A DNA stretch of 33,891 nucleotides from Candidatus Gastranaerophilales bacterium (GCA_905236505.1 CAJOPY010000178.1:1-33891); one strand, 5' to 3'. Positions 24,293 through 32,594 are shown, counted from the stretch's first letter. The notes: generated by a model not told the origin, from the letters alone. Program-made: numbers and translations.

Positions 24293-25489
24293 TTAATACC
24301 TTGTTGCATTAAATACGTTATAGTCAAACGTAAACTGAATATCTATGCTCTGCCCCTTAAAATCTGCAGGTAACGGTCTAAACGGAGCAGTTAACTCTAC
24401 AGCTTTTAATGCTGCCTGATCTGCTGAAGGCAAACCGGAAGATTTATTGACTCTGCACGATAACAAACGTCCGTCTTTTGCAATCTTGAACAAAAGAACA
24501 ACTCTCTTAGATTCGTTTCCTTTTGGAGGATCCCAATTCATTTTTATTCTTCTTTGAAGCTCTCTCATATATGGACCAAAATCCGGTTCACGAAGCGCAT
24601 CAATACCGGGTGCACCTCCTCCGCCGCCGGGATTACCTATATTACCGGTACCGCCTCCACCGCCTGTTCTTCCTAACGAACTACCTCCGGATGATTTTCC
24701 GGGAGATAATGACGGAACCGGAGCGCCTGTTCTTGAACCTGCTGAAGAACCTCCTGATACACCGCCTTTCCCTGTTCCTACAGGAGCTGATGTTCCACCA
24801 ACCGGACCTGTTGCAAGTGTCTTACCCGGAACGGCACCTTTTGGAGCCGGAACATTAAAAGGAGTACTCGGTTTTACCGCCGGTGTAGGTGATGAAACCG
24901 GAGCTGAAGAGGGTCTTGCTGTCGGCGGAGCCGGTTTTGCAGGTGATGGCTTATTTGATGCTTGTTGCTGCACCGGCTGTTTTACAGGTGTTTTTGCTTG
25001 TTGCGGCTGAGCTTTTGACTGAGTTTTTTGAACCTTTTGTTGAGCTGCTTGCTGTTGTTTCTTTATTAATTTGTTTGCACTGTTAGCTGCAGCAGAAGGT
25101 TTTGTTGTTTTTTTCGGCGCCGGTGAAGGCATTGAAACTTTTCTTTTGGGATCATTTATACCGCCGCTCCTTGAATTTATATCTGCACGATTTCTTGTTT
25201 TCATGTTTCTCGGCATTGCTTCTTTATCAACAAGAACAAATTCAATATCTTTTTTTAGCTTCGGCTCCGGTTTATTAAAAATAAACCATTTTATACCCAA
25301 AAAAGGTAAGATAACAGATATAAGCCATATCAGCAAGACAACAGCAGGATGTAATGCAGTAGATATTGCAAACGATTTTTCTATAGGAATTGCTTCCGGC
25401 TTACTTGTTACAATAGAAGGAAGTTCGTACCTTTTAGAATTTTCCTCTTCTTCTTCATATAAAAAACTTTTTCTGCTTATTAACGACAC
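24293..25489 (-). CDS. tonB: TonB-like energy transducer
   Basis: A 398-residue protein: acidic cytoplasmic start (residues 10-20), one membrane span (about 47-71), a long periplasmic linker, first Pro/Ala/Gln/Lys-rich (about 115-215) then Gly/Ser-rich (about 215-300, with GGGGGTGNIGNPGGGGG), and a C-terminal TonB domain (about 305-398: YMRELQRRIKMNWDPPKGN, VVLLFKIAKDGRL, ADQAALKAVELTAPFRPLP). It should span the periplasm and pass ExbBD energy to outer-membrane receptors, or act like TolA. No receptor or TolB/Pal is in the window. The start is GTG, preceded by GAGAG. The linker is unusually long and biased. Confidence 0.9.
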   Translation of the reverse strand: MSLISRKSFLYEEEEENSKRYELPSIVTSKPEAIPIEKSFAISTALHPAVVLLIWLISVILPFLGIKWFIFNKPEPKLKKDIEFVLVDKEAMPRNMKTRNRADINSRSGGINDPKRKVSMPSPAPKKTTKPSAAANSANKLIKKQQQAAQQKVQKTQSKAQPQQAKTPVKQPVQQQASNKPSPAKPAPPTARPSSAPVSSPTPAVKPSTPFNVPAPKGAVPGKTLATGPVGGTSAPVGTGKGGVSGGSSAGSRTGAPVPSLSPGKSSGGSSLGRTGGGGGTGNIGNPGGGGGAPGIDALREPDFGPYMRELQRRIKMNWDPPKGNESKRVVLLFKIAKDGRLLSCRVNKSSGLPSADQAALKAVELTAPFRPLPADFKGQSIDIQFTFDYNVFNATRY

Positions 25490-25559
25490 AATAATATCTC
25501 TCTTTTATCTACCATCTCCAGAATAATTATCTCTCAAACAAAATAAATTATCCTACATG

Positions 25560-26318
25560 CTAATTTTCATAACTATAATTTGAAACAGATGCCGTAATCG
25601 GCTGGGTCAAAGTTAGTTCTATTGCGGAATTAGCAGGAATTTCCACGTCATTTCCTTTATCTATAACAGATTTAACAAGACCGCCTCCTGCACCCACAGC
25701 TGTACCGAGCGCTACACCTCTTCCCAATTTATCACCACTTGCCAATGCCCCGAATACAAGACCTGAAAGAGCTCCGGCTGCACTTCCCGCAGCTAAGTCT
25801 TTTGCATATTCTTTTGTTACGTCCATCTTTGTTCCGCCTACCAATACCCCTGAGCCGTCATCTGTTTTTATTACGGCTGAAATCGGAATTTGTGAACCAA
25901 ATGGCGTTGTTATTTGATTAAAACGAACGCATAATTTTCCGTTAATACTTCCGTGTTTAGCCGAAGATGCTTCTACTACAGTACCTATAACGGAACTTCC
26001 CGCAGGAGCTATCAATTTATTATTATAATAAAAATCATTTCCTAACGACAAATAAATAGGCTGGCCTACAGCTGCCGTTTGTGATGATAAGGGAGATGTT
26101 AAGTTTGCACTAAATATTTCACCTGCCGGAACAGTTATAACACTTCCTTTTAAAGGACCGTTATTATACGTAACCGGTGTGTTTGCGTTATATGCATTTT
26201 GTGCATTTTGCGCATACGAATTTGGTGCAAAATTATAATTTGATCCTGCATAAGCAGTATTCCAACCCACTAATGAAATTAAACTTAAAACCGCTATGAG
26301 TTTTCTGCTTTTTAACAT
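25560..26318 (-). CDS. Exported protein with glycine-zipper segment
   Basis: A 252-residue protein with a signal peptide (MLKSRKLIAVLSLISLVGW...AYA) and an Asn/Ala/Tyr-rich mature start. It has a beta-rich domain beginning with VPAGEIFSANLTSPLSSQ, a Gly/Ala-zipper hairpin (SAAGALSGLVFGALASGDK, then VALGTAVGAGGG) and a final strand IPANSAIELTLTQPI. It is probably periplasmic or outer-membrane associated. ATG 26318 is chosen: GAGGAG precedes it, and the longer reading from 26366 would start inside the promoter. Related in plan to the protein at 26429-27007 (IPAG motif, beta domain, final IxLxLxxPI strand). First gene upstream of tonB; no terminator separates them. Confidence 0.75.
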   Translation of the reverse strand: MLKSRKLIAVLSLISLVGWNTAYAGSNYNFAPNSYAQNAQNAYNANTPVTYNNGPLKGSVITVPAGEIFSANLTSPLSSQTAAVGQPIYLSLGNDFYYNNKLIAPAGSSVIGTVVEASSAKHGSINGKLCVRFNQITTPFGSQIPISAVIKTDDGSGVLVGGTKMDVTKEYAKDLAAGSAAGALSGLVFGALASGDKLGRGVALGTAVGAGGGLVKSVIDKGNDVEIPANSAIELTLTQPITASVSNYSYEN

Positions 26319-26337
26319 AACTTTCTCCTCTTTTAAT

Positions 26338-26366
26338 ATTTTATAAGCCATATTTACATTTGTCAA
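26338..26366 (-). promoter_or_regulatory. Sigma-70 promoter of the tonB-exb run
   Basis: TTGACA (26361-26366), 17-base spacer, TAAAAT (26338-26343), then about 12 bases of leader containing GAGGAG. The best consensus promoter in the window. Confidence 0.75.
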
Positions 26367-26428
26367 TTTTGTAACCGTATCTTTACTTTCATAACGATTA
26401 CAAAATAATATTGTTCATTATTCACTAT

Positions 26429-27007
26429 TTAATTTATAACAACATGTGTAAGATGTATTGGCGCAACTAGTTGTATTATAAGATTCGCACCCGATGATAC
26501 AGTGATATGTTCACCCATTTTTCTTTTTTCTCCCGGAACGCATTGGGTAACGCTGTACGCTCTAAACATAACCCATCTTTGATAATGAGGAATCTTTATG
26601 TATTTTTCGGGAGCCGTTATACCGCCGCCTATTAAATTGTTGTTTGATGTATATATATACGATTTTATCGGAATTTCATATCCGTCAGGAAGATACATTT
26701 TATTGACAAAAACTTTCATAGAAGCATGTGTACCAACTATCGGTTCATTCTTTTTTTCTATATATCCTTTTAAAAGTGTTCCTTCCGGAATTATATTTTT
26801 GTTATATAAATATATATCTGAAGTGGTTTTAAAGCTTACCTCGTCACCTTCTTCACAATAAGCAGTAGAAAATTCCTGAAGAGAAATTACAGGTATATGA
26901 TACCCTGCAGGTATATCATACTCTTCATAATCGCGAAGCTTAATTTCTCCTGCTATACAGGTGTTAAATATAAACAATAATGATATTAATAAAGCCAAAA
27001 ATCTCAT
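26429..27007 (-). CDS. Exported beta-rich protein, paralogue of 25560-26318
   Basis: A 192-residue protein with signal peptide MRFLALLISLLFIFNTCIAG. The mature part starts with DIPAGYHIPVISLQEFSTAY and has NKNIIPEGTLLKGYIEKK, matching VPAGEIF... and NNKLIAPAGSSVIGTVVEA of the neighbouring protein, and ends with a LIIQLVAPI strand; it lacks the glycine zipper. Function unknown. A start at 27046 would precede a poor signal sequence, so ATG 27007 is preferred. There is no ribosome site, but TATAAT lies six bases before the ATG (leaderless candidate). Confidence 0.7.
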   Translation of the reverse strand: MRFLALLISLLFIFNTCIAGEIKLRDYEEYDIPAGYHIPVISLQEFSTAYCEEGDEVSFKTTSDIYLYNKNIIPEGTLLKGYIEKKNEPIVGTHASMKVFVNKMYLPDGYEIPIKSYIYTSNNNLIGGGITAPEKYIKIPHYQRWVMFRAYSVTQCVPGEKRKMGEHITVSSGANLIIQLVAPIHLTHVVIN

Positions 27008-27013
27008 ATAATA

Positions 27014-27041
27014 ATTATAACTATCCTGTTCCAAAAGTAAA
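27014..27041 (-). promoter_or_regulatory. Possible leaderless promoter
   Basis: TATAAT (27014-27019) with TTTACT (27036-27041) 16 bases upstream, then six bases to the ATG at 27007. Divergent from the argS promoter. Confidence 0.45.
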
Positions 27042-27063
27042 GTCATTTGTTTAGCATCATTAT

Positions 27064-27093
27064 TTTACAAGATTAATATTTTTATTTTATAAT
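27064..27093 (+). promoter_or_regulatory. argS promoter
   Basis: TTTACA (27064-27069), 18-base spacer, TATAAT (27088-27093). The spacer and -35 match the gyrA promoter. Confidence 0.65.
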
Positions 27094-27125
27094 TTAGAAA
27101 GGTATATAGCACAATGAGGATAATT

Positions 27126-28856
27126 ATGTTAAAAGATTTTTTCTTAAATGAAGTGAATAATGCGATAAAAAAAGCTGTTTTATCAAATAAATTAGGACAA
27201 ATGACAGAATATGCAGATTTAAATCTTATAATTGAAAAACCAAAAAATACAGATTTCGGTGATTTTGCGGTAAATGTTTCATCACTTGCGCGCAACGCTA
27301 AAATTGCACCGCCTTTAATTGCAAACTCTATATTGGAATATCTAAACTCAGACAAATACACTGCATCAGTTACCGGCGGATTTATTAATTTTAAAGTCAG
27401 TGATTTGACACTTGCAGATACAATAAACGAGGTGTTAAGCTTAAAAAATAAATACGGAAGTTTTGAAAAATCAGGCGAATTAAAAAAAGAAAAGATTTTA
27501 CTTGAGTATGTATCTGCTAATCCTACCGGACCTTTTCATATAGGGCATGGCAGATGGGCAGCTATGGGAAGTGCTCTTGCTAACCTTCTTAAATTCTACG
27601 GTCACGAAGTTTATCAGGAATTTTACATAAATGATGCCGGAAGCCAAATTCAAAAACTCGGGAATTCTCTTAAAATAAGAATTCTTCAAGAGCTTGGAGA
27701 AAATATTGATTTTCCTTCCGATGAAATAGAACGCAAAAATTTCTATCCGGGAGATTATCTTATACCTGTTGCAAAAAAATTCTTAAAAGAACATGCTGAT
27801 ATTGATGTTCATAGTTGCGATATTCAAATTCTTTGCGATTTTGCAAAAAATGAAATGGAAAATTGTCAAAGAAAATTATTGGAAGGTTTCAGAGTTAATT
27901 TTGACAAATTTTATTCCGAACTTGATTTACATAAATCAGGCAAAGTTGAAGCCAGATATAAAGAACTTAAAGATAAAGGATTTTTGTATGAACAAGACGG
28001 AGCGATTTGGTTTAAATCAACTCAGTGGGGAGATGATCAAGACAGAGTTATAAAAAAAGCGGACGGTTCAAACACATATTTAACTGCAGATATCGCATAT
28101 CACGCAGACAAATTTGATCGCGGATTTGACAGACTTATTGACATATGGGGAGCTGATCATCACGGATATATTGCACGTGTAAAAGCTTCTTTGCAAGCTC
28201 TCGGATACAATCCGGATAATTTGGAAGTACTTCTCGGACAGCTTGTAAACCTTATAGTTGACGGAAATGAAGTCAGAATGGGGAAAAGAAAAAACATGGT
28301 AACATTAGACGACTTAATTGAAGAAGTCGGAGTTGACGCAACCAGATACTGGATGGAAATGAGAAATATTGATATGACTTTGGACTTTGATATAGAACTT
28401 GCAAAACGCTCAACAGATGAAAATCCGGTGTTTTATGTTCAATATGCTTATGCAAGAGTATGTTCTATATTAAGAAATGCTATATCCGAAAAACTTAATC
28501 CCGAAAACGGAGAAACTTCAAAAGCTCCTATGACAGAAAATGAATTTAACAATTTAATAAATAATTTTGACAAAAATATAATTCTAAAAACAACCGATTG
28601 TGCAAAAGCACTTATACTTAAACTGGAAGAATTTAAATCAGTGATTGCATTATCCGCAAAAAATCGCACCGTATACACGATTTGCAGATATGTTCAAGAA
28701 TTAGCTCAAGAGTTTCATTCGTTTTATAATTCTAATCGCGTAATATGCGATGATAAAGAGCTAATGAAATCACGTTTAGCACTTATGGTTGCAATAAAAA
28801 TTACTCTTAAAAACGCTTTGGATATTTTGGGAGTTTCCGCACCGGAAAGAATGTAA
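27126..28856 (+). CDS. argS: Arginyl-tRNA synthetase
   Basis: A 576-residue class I synthetase that charges tRNA-Arg. The N-terminal tRNA-binding (Add1) domain precedes the ATP motif HIGH (138-141, in TGPFHIGHGR). The VDGNEVRMGKRKNMVT segment replaces KMSKS as usual in ArgRS, and the C-terminal DALR anticodon-binding domain (NRTVYTICRYVQELAQEFHSFYN...) ends with APERM. An in-frame ATG 12 nt upstream overlaps the GAGG ribosome site, so ATG 27126, 6 nt after GAGG, is taken as the start. Single-gene unit between its promoter and a strong terminator. Confidence 0.97.
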   Translation: MLKDFFLNEVNNAIKKAVLSNKLGQMTEYADLNLIIEKPKNTDFGDFAVNVSSLARNAKIAPPLIANSILEYLNSDKYTASVTGGFINFKVSDLTLADTINEVLSLKNKYGSFEKSGELKKEKILLEYVSANPTGPFHIGHGRWAAMGSALANLLKFYGHEVYQEFYINDAGSQIQKLGNSLKIRILQELGENIDFPSDEIERKNFYPGDYLIPVAKKFLKEHADIDVHSCDIQILCDFAKNEMENCQRKLLEGFRVNFDKFYSELDLHKSGKVEARYKELKDKGFLYEQDGAIWFKSTQWGDDQDRVIKKADGSNTYLTADIAYHADKFDRGFDRLIDIWGADHHGYIARVKASLQALGYNPDNLEVLLGQLVNLIVDGNEVRMGKRKNMVTLDDLIEEVGVDATRYWMEMRNIDMTLDFDIELAKRSTDENPVFYVQYAYARVCSILRNAISEKLNPENGETSKAPMTENEFNNLINNFDKNIILKTTDCAKALILKLEEFKSVIALSAKNRTVYTICRYVQELAQEFHSFYNSNRVICDDKELMKSRLALMVAIKITLKNALDILGVSAPERM

Positions 28857-28867
28857 TCAGTTTTTAT

Positions 28868-28905
28868 AAAAAAAAGCGGCGAGGCAAATTGCCTCGCCGC
28901 TTTTT
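28868..28905. terminator. Strong bidirectional terminator
   Basis: GCGGCGAGGC (28876-28885), loop AAATT, GCCTCGCCGC (28891-28900), with eight A before and TTTTT after. Ends argS and thrS, which converge here. Confidence 0.95.
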
Positions 28906-28914
28906 AGTTTATTA

Positions 28915-30708
28915 TTAAACCTTTGCAAAAGAATTATTTGAACGAGTTGTTATTTCTTCTTCCAGTTTTTGAATAAACTCTTCTGTGCTCATCGTTCCGA
29001 TTTGTCCGATACCTCTTGCGCGTACGGCAACTGAACCGGTTTCAATTTCTTTATCGCCGACTACACAAACATACGGTATTTTTTTATCTTGTAAAGATTC
29101 GCGTATTTTATAATTCATAGACTCTGAACGGTCATCCAAATTAACTCTTATACCTGCATCACGCATTTGTTTGTATATTTTTTCCGCATAATCAGTGTGT
29201 TTATCATTTGATATCGGAACAATCACAACTTGAGTCGGAGCAAGCCATGCAGGAAATGCTCCGGCATAATGTTCTATAAGTATGCCGTGAAATCTTTCCA
29301 TAGAACCAAATATAACTCTGTGCAACATCAACGGCGTTTTCATACTTCCGTCTTTGTCCTGATACTTAATATCAAATCTTTGAGGCAAATTAAAATCAAG
29401 CTGAATAGTTGCACACTGCCAAGTTCTTCCTATTGCATCTTTAACCTTGAAGTCAATTTTCGGACCGTAAAATGCTCCGTCACCTTCGTTTATATCATAT
29501 TTCATTCCTCTGCGTTCCATAGCTTCTTTTAAACCGGCTTCTGCTCTGTTCCAGTTTTCTATTTCACCAACAAAACTCTCAGGACGAGTTGAAAGCTCAA
29601 CTTCAAATTCCATATTGAATATTTTCATTGTGTCAGCAACAAAGTCTATGATTGCATTTATTTCATCAACAAGTTGTTCCGGTGTACAGAAAATATGCGC
29701 ATCGTCTTGAGTAAATCCTTGCACACGAGTTAAACCTGAAAGTGCTCCGGATTTTTCTTTTCTGTATACCGTACCTAATTCAGCCATCCTAAGAGGAAGT
29801 GAACGATAGGAATATCTGTTTGCCTGATAAATCAATATATGGAAAGGACAATTCATTGGTTTAACTACAAATTGGTCATCGCTGTCTTCATCTTTTTGCA
29901 CAAAAAACATGTTTTCTTTGTAGTGGTCCATATGACCGGAAATTTCCCAAAGAGTGGACTTTGCAATTTGTGGGGTATTAACAATAACATATCCTCTTTT
30001 TCTGTGTTCTTCTCTCCAATAATTTTCTATTTGTTCACGAACGCAAGCCAAATTCGGATGCCACAATACAAGACCGCCGCCCATTTCTTCACGGGTAGAG
30101 AATAGGTCCAGTTGTTTTCCTAATTTTCTGTGATCACGTTTTTCAGCTTCTTCAACAAAAGTTAAATATGCTTGCAAGTCCTCTTTATTCCAGTATGCAG
30201 TTGCATAAATTCTTTGAAGCATTTTATTTTTTTCATTACCGCGCCAGTACGCACCGGCAACTTTTAATAATTTTATTGCATTTCCTTTTATATATGAAGT
30301 ATTAGGAATATGAGGTCCTGCACATAAATCGTTAAACAGGACATTACCGTCTTTGTCTTTTGTTAAATATAAAGTAGGATTATCGTTTCTGTGTTCTTCC
30401 AAAAGTTCAGCTTTATATATTTCGCCTTCAGACTTAAATTCTGCAATTTTTGCGTCAACATCCTGAACTTCGTACCTTTCAAAAGTTAGATTTTCTTTAA
30501 TAATGTTTTTCATTTCATCTTCTATTTTTTGAAGATCGTCTTGAGTAAAGGCATAACCGTCAGTTAAATCAAAATCGTAATAGAATCCTTCATCCGTCGC
30601 CGGTCCGATAGCTAACTTTGCTTGCGGGAACAGCTTTTGTACGGCTTGTGCCATGATGTGAGAACAAGAATGTCTTAGAGTTCTCAAAGTTTCGTTGTTT
30701 TTTTCCAT
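28915..30708 (-). CDS. thrS: Threonyl-tRNA synthetase (no TGS domain)
   Basis: A 597-residue class II synthetase for tRNA-Thr. It begins directly with the editing domain: RHSCSH gives the HxxxH pair His13/His17, and DLCAGPHIPNT the second editing motif. The catalytic core has the zinc ligands Cys (PMNCPFH), His (DDAHIF) and His (LMLHRVIFGS), and class II motifs RMAELGTVYRKE and GSMERFHGILIE. The C-terminal anticodon domain (QVVIVPISNDKH...) is complete. The N-terminal TGS domain of E. coli ThrRS (about 60 residues) is absent, as in cyanobacterial-type enzymes. A structured leader of about 110 bases precedes it. Confidence 0.97.
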   Translation of the reverse strand: MEKNNETLRTLRHSCSHIMAQAVQKLFPQAKLAIGPATDEGFYYDFDLTDGYAFTQDDLQKIEDEMKNIIKENLTFERYEVQDVDAKIAEFKSEGEIYKAELLEEHRNDNPTLYLTKDKDGNVLFNDLCAGPHIPNTSYIKGNAIKLLKVAGAYWRGNEKNKMLQRIYATAYWNKEDLQAYLTFVEEAEKRDHRKLGKQLDLFSTREEMGGGLVLWHPNLACVREQIENYWREEHRKRGYVIVNTPQIAKSTLWEISGHMDHYKENMFFVQKDEDSDDQFVVKPMNCPFHILIYQANRYSYRSLPLRMAELGTVYRKEKSGALSGLTRVQGFTQDDAHIFCTPEQLVDEINAIIDFVADTMKIFNMEFEVELSTRPESFVGEIENWNRAEAGLKEAMERRGMKYDINEGDGAFYGPKIDFKVKDAIGRTWQCATIQLDFNLPQRFDIKYQDKDGSMKTPLMLHRVIFGSMERFHGILIEHYAGAFPAWLAPTQVVIVPISNDKHTDYAEKIYKQMRDAGIRVNLDDRSESMNYKIRESLQDKKIPYVCVVGDKEIETGSVAVRARGIGQIGTMSTEEFIQKLEEEITTRSNNSFAKV

Positions 30709-30819
30709 TTTTTAATCTCTTTCTATCCTTTTTAGCTTTAAGAACACGGATTACAGCAACATTCTGCCAGCCGATTATTGTTCTGAGCTAACGGGGCGGA
30801 TCCCCCTAACTATTTCTAC
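30709..30819 (-). promoter_or_regulatory. Structured thrS leader
   Basis: The predicted 5' leader contains a GGGG/CCCC hairpin (about 30793-30806) and a second stem (30741-30747 with 30759-30765, including wobble pairs). On the transcribed strand the 11-nt loop of the second stem holds CUGUAA, close to the tRNA-Thr(UGU) anticodon loop CUUGUAA. Such mimicry is how E. coli ThrRS represses its own mRNA; here it is only suggestive. Confidence 0.4.
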
Positions 30820-30825
30820 AAAACC

Positions 30826-30855
30826 AGTTTAGCATAAATTGATGAATTTGTTCAA
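30826..30855 (-). promoter_or_regulatory. thrS promoter
   Basis: TTGAAC (30850-30855), 18-base spacer, TAAACT (30826-30831) preceded by TGC (extended -10), the same layout as the gyrA promoter. Confidence 0.55.
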
Positions 30856-31229
30856 TATTACATCTCTGTATGTATTTTTACAAAATTTTTTCAATTTTAT
30901 ATTTTTATTTATATCTTCATTCAAAAATAATTTCAATTTCATTCAAGAATATGAAGTTATGTAACAATATATAAAAAGTTACTAAAGTTTTTTATTTTTT
31001 TGCCGATATATAAAATAAGCTTACATAATAGGTAAAATAATAAATATTATGTAAGATTTTTTATTTTTTTATTTAGGCAGATTATTACTGTTTTTTAGGA
31101 ATTATCATAATAATATCTCTTTATTATTTTGACTTTTTTTTGTCGCAATATCAATTATAATGCGCTTCTTACATAATATTTATTATTTGTATATAACATT
31201 AAGACATAAAAGAAAGGACATTGCGAATT
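30856..31229. other. AT-rich intergenic region
   Basis: No gene seen. It contains a short direct repeat (TTTCATTCAA-like, about 30917-30946), a 10-bp hairpin (CTTACATAAT 31020-31029 with 31046-31055) and the inverted-repeat element at 31035-31188 that carries the promoter for the next gene. Confidence 0.6.
31035..31188. repeat. 22-bp inverted repeats flanking a promoter (inverton-like)
   Basis: Arms at 31035-31056 and 31167-31188 are perfect 22-bp inverted complements, separated by 110 bp. Each arm includes CTTACATAAT or its complement. A TATAAT (31156-31161) inside points toward the gene at 31230, with TTGACT at 31129-31134 (21-base spacing, longer than ideal). This is the architecture of phase-variable invertible promoters. 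No recombinase is encoded in the window. Confidence 0.55.
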
Positions 31230-31667
31230 ATGAGTATTTTTTTTAACAACAAATTACCATCTATGAGAACAACTTGTCATACATCTCCTTCTCCTTCAAC
31301 TGCACCAAACTGTTCTGCTGCACCAAATTCAACTATGGCTCCGACCGAAGTAATGTATTCTTGGCAATATGACGGTGGTTTCGGCGGATATGATGGATAC
31401 GGGAACACTATTTACGGTTGGACACCGGGCACTAACGGTTCAGAAGTATATCACGGTTTAGACGGAAGAGTTGGTATAAGAGGACAAGACGGAACAGAAG
31501 TATATACAGATACACAAGGGAATAGAACAGAGTATTATTCTGACGGCAGTTATACAAATCATTATCCGGACGGTTCCAGTGATTACGTTTATGCAAACGG
31601 TTGGACACACTATGATGCCAACGGCAAAGCAACGCGATACGACAATAACGGAAGAGTTATAGGCTAG
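31230..31667 (+). CDS. Tyr/Gly/Asp-rich repeat protein
   Basis: A 145-residue protein. After MSIFFNNKLPSMRTTCHTSP and a Ser/Pro/Thr/Ala-rich linker (about 18-42), the rest is built of short units of the type Y-x-D-G/N-x-G: YDGYGNTIYGW, YHGLDGRVGIRGQDG, VYTDTQGNRTEYYSDG, YTNHYPDGSSDYVYANG, HYDANGKATRYDNNGR. It resembles YD/RHS-like or MORN-like beta-hairpin repeats, so an extended beta structure is likely. No signal peptide is seen. ATG 31230 has AAAGGA 11 nt upstream. It is the only gene behind the inverted-repeat promoter and has its own hairpin downstream, suggesting an abundant or switchable surface product. Confidence 0.65.
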   Translation: MSIFFNNKLPSMRTTCHTSPSPSTAPNCSAAPNSTMAPTEVMYSWQYDGGFGGYDGYGNTIYGWTPGTNGSEVYHGLDGRVGIRGQDGTEVYTDTQGNRTEYYSDGSYTNHYPDGSSDYVYANGWTHYDANGKATRYDNNGRVIG

Positions 31668-31674
31668 ATTTTTT

Positions 31675-31710
31675 ATAAAGAGGAAAGAAATTATAAGCTT
31701 TCCTCTTTAT
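31675..31710. terminator. 13-bp hairpin after the repeat protein
   Basis: ATAAAGAGGAAAG (31675-31687) and CTTTCCTCTTTAT (31698-31710) pair perfectly around a 10-nt loop. The final UUUAU could serve as a weak U tract; a classic run of T is missing. Confidence 0.6.
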
Positions 31711-31751
31711 ATTAGACACATTAAATAAAAGTTATAGTGTGGAAAGTTTAT

Positions 31752-32594
31752 ATGGAAAAGAGAATAATTAGTTTTGCAAAAAAGTTATTAAAATCACAAG
31801 AATGTTTAAAAATATTTACCGAATTAGAAAAAATTTATGAATCAGAAAGTATGTACCTTGCACAAATAAATTGTTTGGAGAGGATTTGGCATATTTCAAA
31901 AAATCATTGTTTATTAAAAAAAATTGGTGATATTTTTATTAACAAAATGAGAGATAGAAACATGGGATTCATTGCCCATTGTAAGTACTTAGAATTTACT
32001 CAGCCGGAATTTTATGAAAGATTTTCCAATAATTCAGAAGTATTAAATATAAAACTGGCTGACAAAAATATTTATATACAGCCTGATTTTGAGATATTGT
32101 GTGACAATTATAACACGATTTTAGATATGATACATTTAATGTTTAAATTACGAAATTATAAATGTATTCTTAAGCTAAAAAAATATCTTAATGAGATGAA
32201 AACATTAATTATAAACGAATCTGCAAAATATAAAGCTAAAGATATAAAATTTGCAAAAGATGATATTGTTCAAAATGAAAAACGTATCTCAAAAATTTTA
32301 TCAGAAGATTATAGCTGCAATGATTTAAACTTGTTTGCAGTTGATTTAGATTATGAAAATAAATTTGCCCATTTTAATGTAATTAATTATTATCTGTCAA
32401 TTAACAATGCAGATATAGCAAAAAATTATTATAATTCAGTTTATTGTAAATATTTTATACAAAAACCGCAAAAAGACATATATGATATTTGTTGGATAAT
32501 TAGTGGATTTTATGAAAAAGAACGAGAATATTATAATTCAGTATTATTTCAGAAATACGCTCTTCAAAATTACCCCAAAAATTTCAAAAAATAA
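31752..32594 (+). CDS. Helical-repeat protein upstream of glycosyltransferase
   Basis: A 280-residue soluble protein, rich in Lys, Ile, Asn, Tyr and Cys and almost entirely helical by composition, with paired-helix spacing that suggests TPR-like repeats (about 20-90 and 200-270), though no clean TPR consensus. GGA lies 8 nt before ATG 31752; an upstream in-frame GTG (31737) is less likely. It precedes a GT2 gene by 14 nt, so it may scaffold or regulate a surface-glycan or protein-glycosylation step. Confidence 0.6.
   Translation: MEKRIISFAKKLLKSQECLKIFTELEKIYESESMYLAQINCLERIWHISKNHCLLKKIGDIFINKMRDRNMGFIAHCKYLEFTQPEFYERFSNNSEVLNIKLADKNIYIQPDFEILCDNYNTILDMIHLMFKLRNYKCILKLKKYLNEMKTLIINESAKYKAKDIKFAKDDIVQNEKRISKILSEDYSCNDLNLFAVDLDYENKFAHFNVINYYLSINNADIAKNYYNSVYCKYFIQKPQKDIYDICWIISGFYEKEREYYNSVLFQKYALQNYPKNFKK

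Noticed and set aside
24523-25086. Plus-strand reading frames opposite tonB
   Set aside because: They arise from the biased Pro/Gly/Ala codons of the TonB linker on the other strand and have no ribosome sites.
30770-30800. tRNA gene (GTTAGCTCAG resembles a tRNA D-arm start)
   Set aside because: No acceptor stem, T-loop (GTTCGA) or complete cloverleaf can be formed around it; treated as part of the thrS leader.
30709-30819. T-box riboswitch upstream of thrS
   Set aside because: The conserved antiterminator sequence (TGGNACCGCG type) and a terminator hairpin are absent.
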